Below, piece after piece: positions 5,756-6,362 of a DNA stretch of 6,362 nucleotides. Made by a program: the position numbers and the translations under genes. The stretch spans positions 1 through 6,362 of the forward strand of contig JACXTQ010000151.1 of the NCBI GenBank assembly GCA_016919605.1, written 5' to 3'. The notes under the pieces were generated by a model. The model was not told the DNA's origin and ran no database searches. It worked only from the letters and a program-made list of their open reading frames with translations. The stretch comes from Methylovulum sp. (GTDB taxonomy: Bacteria > Pseudomonadota > Gammaproteobacteria > Methylococcales > Methylomonadaceae). How positions within the stretch are numbered: position 1 is the stretch's first letter; every line of letters begins with the position of its first letter.

Positions 5756-6362
5756 TTACAACAAACCATGTTCCGCAAAGGAATAAGGCAGGCCATCGCC
5801 GATAATAAAATGATCCAACACGCGTATGTCAAATAGATTTAAGGCTTGCCTGAGCTTATCGGTGATGTGCCTATCGGCTTGGCTGGGTTCGGCGATGCCG
5901 GAGGGATGGTTGTGGGCGAAGATGATGGCGGCGGCGTTGTGGAATAGGGCGCGTTTGGCAACTTCCCTGGGGTAGACGCTGGCTCCGTCGATAGTGCCCC
6001 GAAATAGCTCTTCCAGTACGATGACCCGGTGTTGGTTATCAAGGAACAGGCAGGCGAAGACTTCGTAATTGTAGCCGCGTAGTTGGGCGCTCAAATAGGC
6101 GCGGGTAATGTCGGGGCTGGTCAGGGCGTTGCCGCGTTGGAGAATTTCTTTAAAATGGCGTTTGGCCATTTCCAAGACGGCTTGCAATTGGGTGTATTTG
6201 GCAGGGCCTAAGCCATTGGCTAGGCAAAAACGGGTTTGGTCGGCATCAAGCAAGGCTTTTAGGGAACCAAAATCGGCCAGCAGGTCGCGGGCCAAATCTA
6301 CCGCCGACTTGCCGGGTGTGCCTGTACGCAGGAAGATAGCGAGCAATTCCGCATCCGTCAAC
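5756..6362 (-). CDS. radC: RadC-family JAMM/MPN+ domain protein (UPF0758), 5' end missing
   Basis: This is the C-terminal 201 residues of a RadC-family protein, with its beginning beyond the right edge. The first visible full codon is TTG, which encodes the Leu of the conserved LTDAELLAIFLRTG segment and is not a start. Family members are about 220-225 aa, so roughly 20-25 residues are missing. Visible residues 1-70 are the helical N-terminal part with a helix-hairpin-helix-like GLGPAKYTQL (50-59). Residues from about 80 form the JAB/MPN+ metalloprotease-like domain, with zinc ligands H150 and H152, then S160 and D163 (HxHx7Sx2D in HNHPSGIAEPSQAD), and a probable catalytic glutamate at E100. 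The other family mark is ELFRGTIDGASVYPREV (118-134). The biochemical role of RadC is unproven, and the old DNA-repair label is unreliable because the E. coli radC102 phenotype was traced to recG. TAA is at 5758-5756. Confidence 0.94.
   Translation of the reverse strand, partial: LTDAELLAIFLRTGTPGKSAVDLARDLLADFGSLKALLDADQTRFCLANGLGPAKYTQLQAVLEMAKRHFKEILQRGNALTSPDITRAYLSAQLRGYNYEVFACLFLDNQHRVIVLEELFRGTIDGASVYPREVAKRALFHNAAAIIFAHNHPSGIAEPSQADRHITDKLRQALNLFDIRVLDHFIIGDGLPYSFAEHGLL

Noticed and set aside
6359..6361. TTG as a start codon for the radC gene
   Set aside because: It encodes the Leu of the conserved LTDAELLAIFLRTG segment, which is internal in RadC proteins; the real start lies beyond the window.

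Overview
The window reads as ordinary chromosomal DNA from a gammaproteobacterium of intermediate GC content. The evidence is the lipB-lipA pair, a YcfH-type TatD hydrolase, a RadC-type JAMM protein, a Sbp-type sulfate-binding protein and an OprP/OprO-type outer-membrane porin. A methylotroph or methanotroph of the Methylococcales would fit the protein sequences, but this is an impression and nothing in the window proves it. Every gene is on the minus strand except the TatD hydrolase.

Positions 1-2890 hold a sulfur-acquisition block read right to left. It starts with a 58-codon gene (2714-2890) that I recognise as the small DUF2292/YezD protein called OscA in pseudomonads. Next comes a 508-residue porin with a signal peptide and coiled coil (1045-2571). 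Last is a periplasmic sulfate-binding protein (999 down to the left edge, without its last codons). The order small DUF2292 protein, porin, sulfate-binding protein suggests a sulfate-starvation operon in which the porin passes an oxyanion across the outer membrane and Sbp captures it for an inner-membrane CysTWA-type ABC permease. That permease is not in the window and would be expected to the left. The 142-bp gap between oscA and the porin gene holds an unusual array of 8-bp units with core CCGGTT, and a small perfect inverted repeat.

Positions 2891-3163 form a divergent intergenic region with a perfect 20-bp palindrome (2967-2986), a plausible operator. The TatD/YcfH metallohydrolase gene (3164-3937) reads rightward and converges on lipA. 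Between the two convergent genes lies a near-perfect 31-bp hairpin (4018-4048) that looks like a dispersed REP-type palindrome.

Positions 4074-5638 hold lipA and lipB, transcribed lipB first and joined by a 4-bp ATGA overlap. LipB transfers octanoate from acyl carrier protein onto lipoyl domains, and LipA inserts two sulfur atoms to make lipoate. Positions 5756-6362 hold most of a radC-family gene whose 5' end lies beyond the right edge.

I see no tRNA, rRNA, CRISPR array, transposase or phage gene. The least ordinary parts are the oscA-porin-sbp arrangement, the octamer array, the 20-bp palindrome and the REP-like hairpin. I found no clear new enzymatic or defence system.
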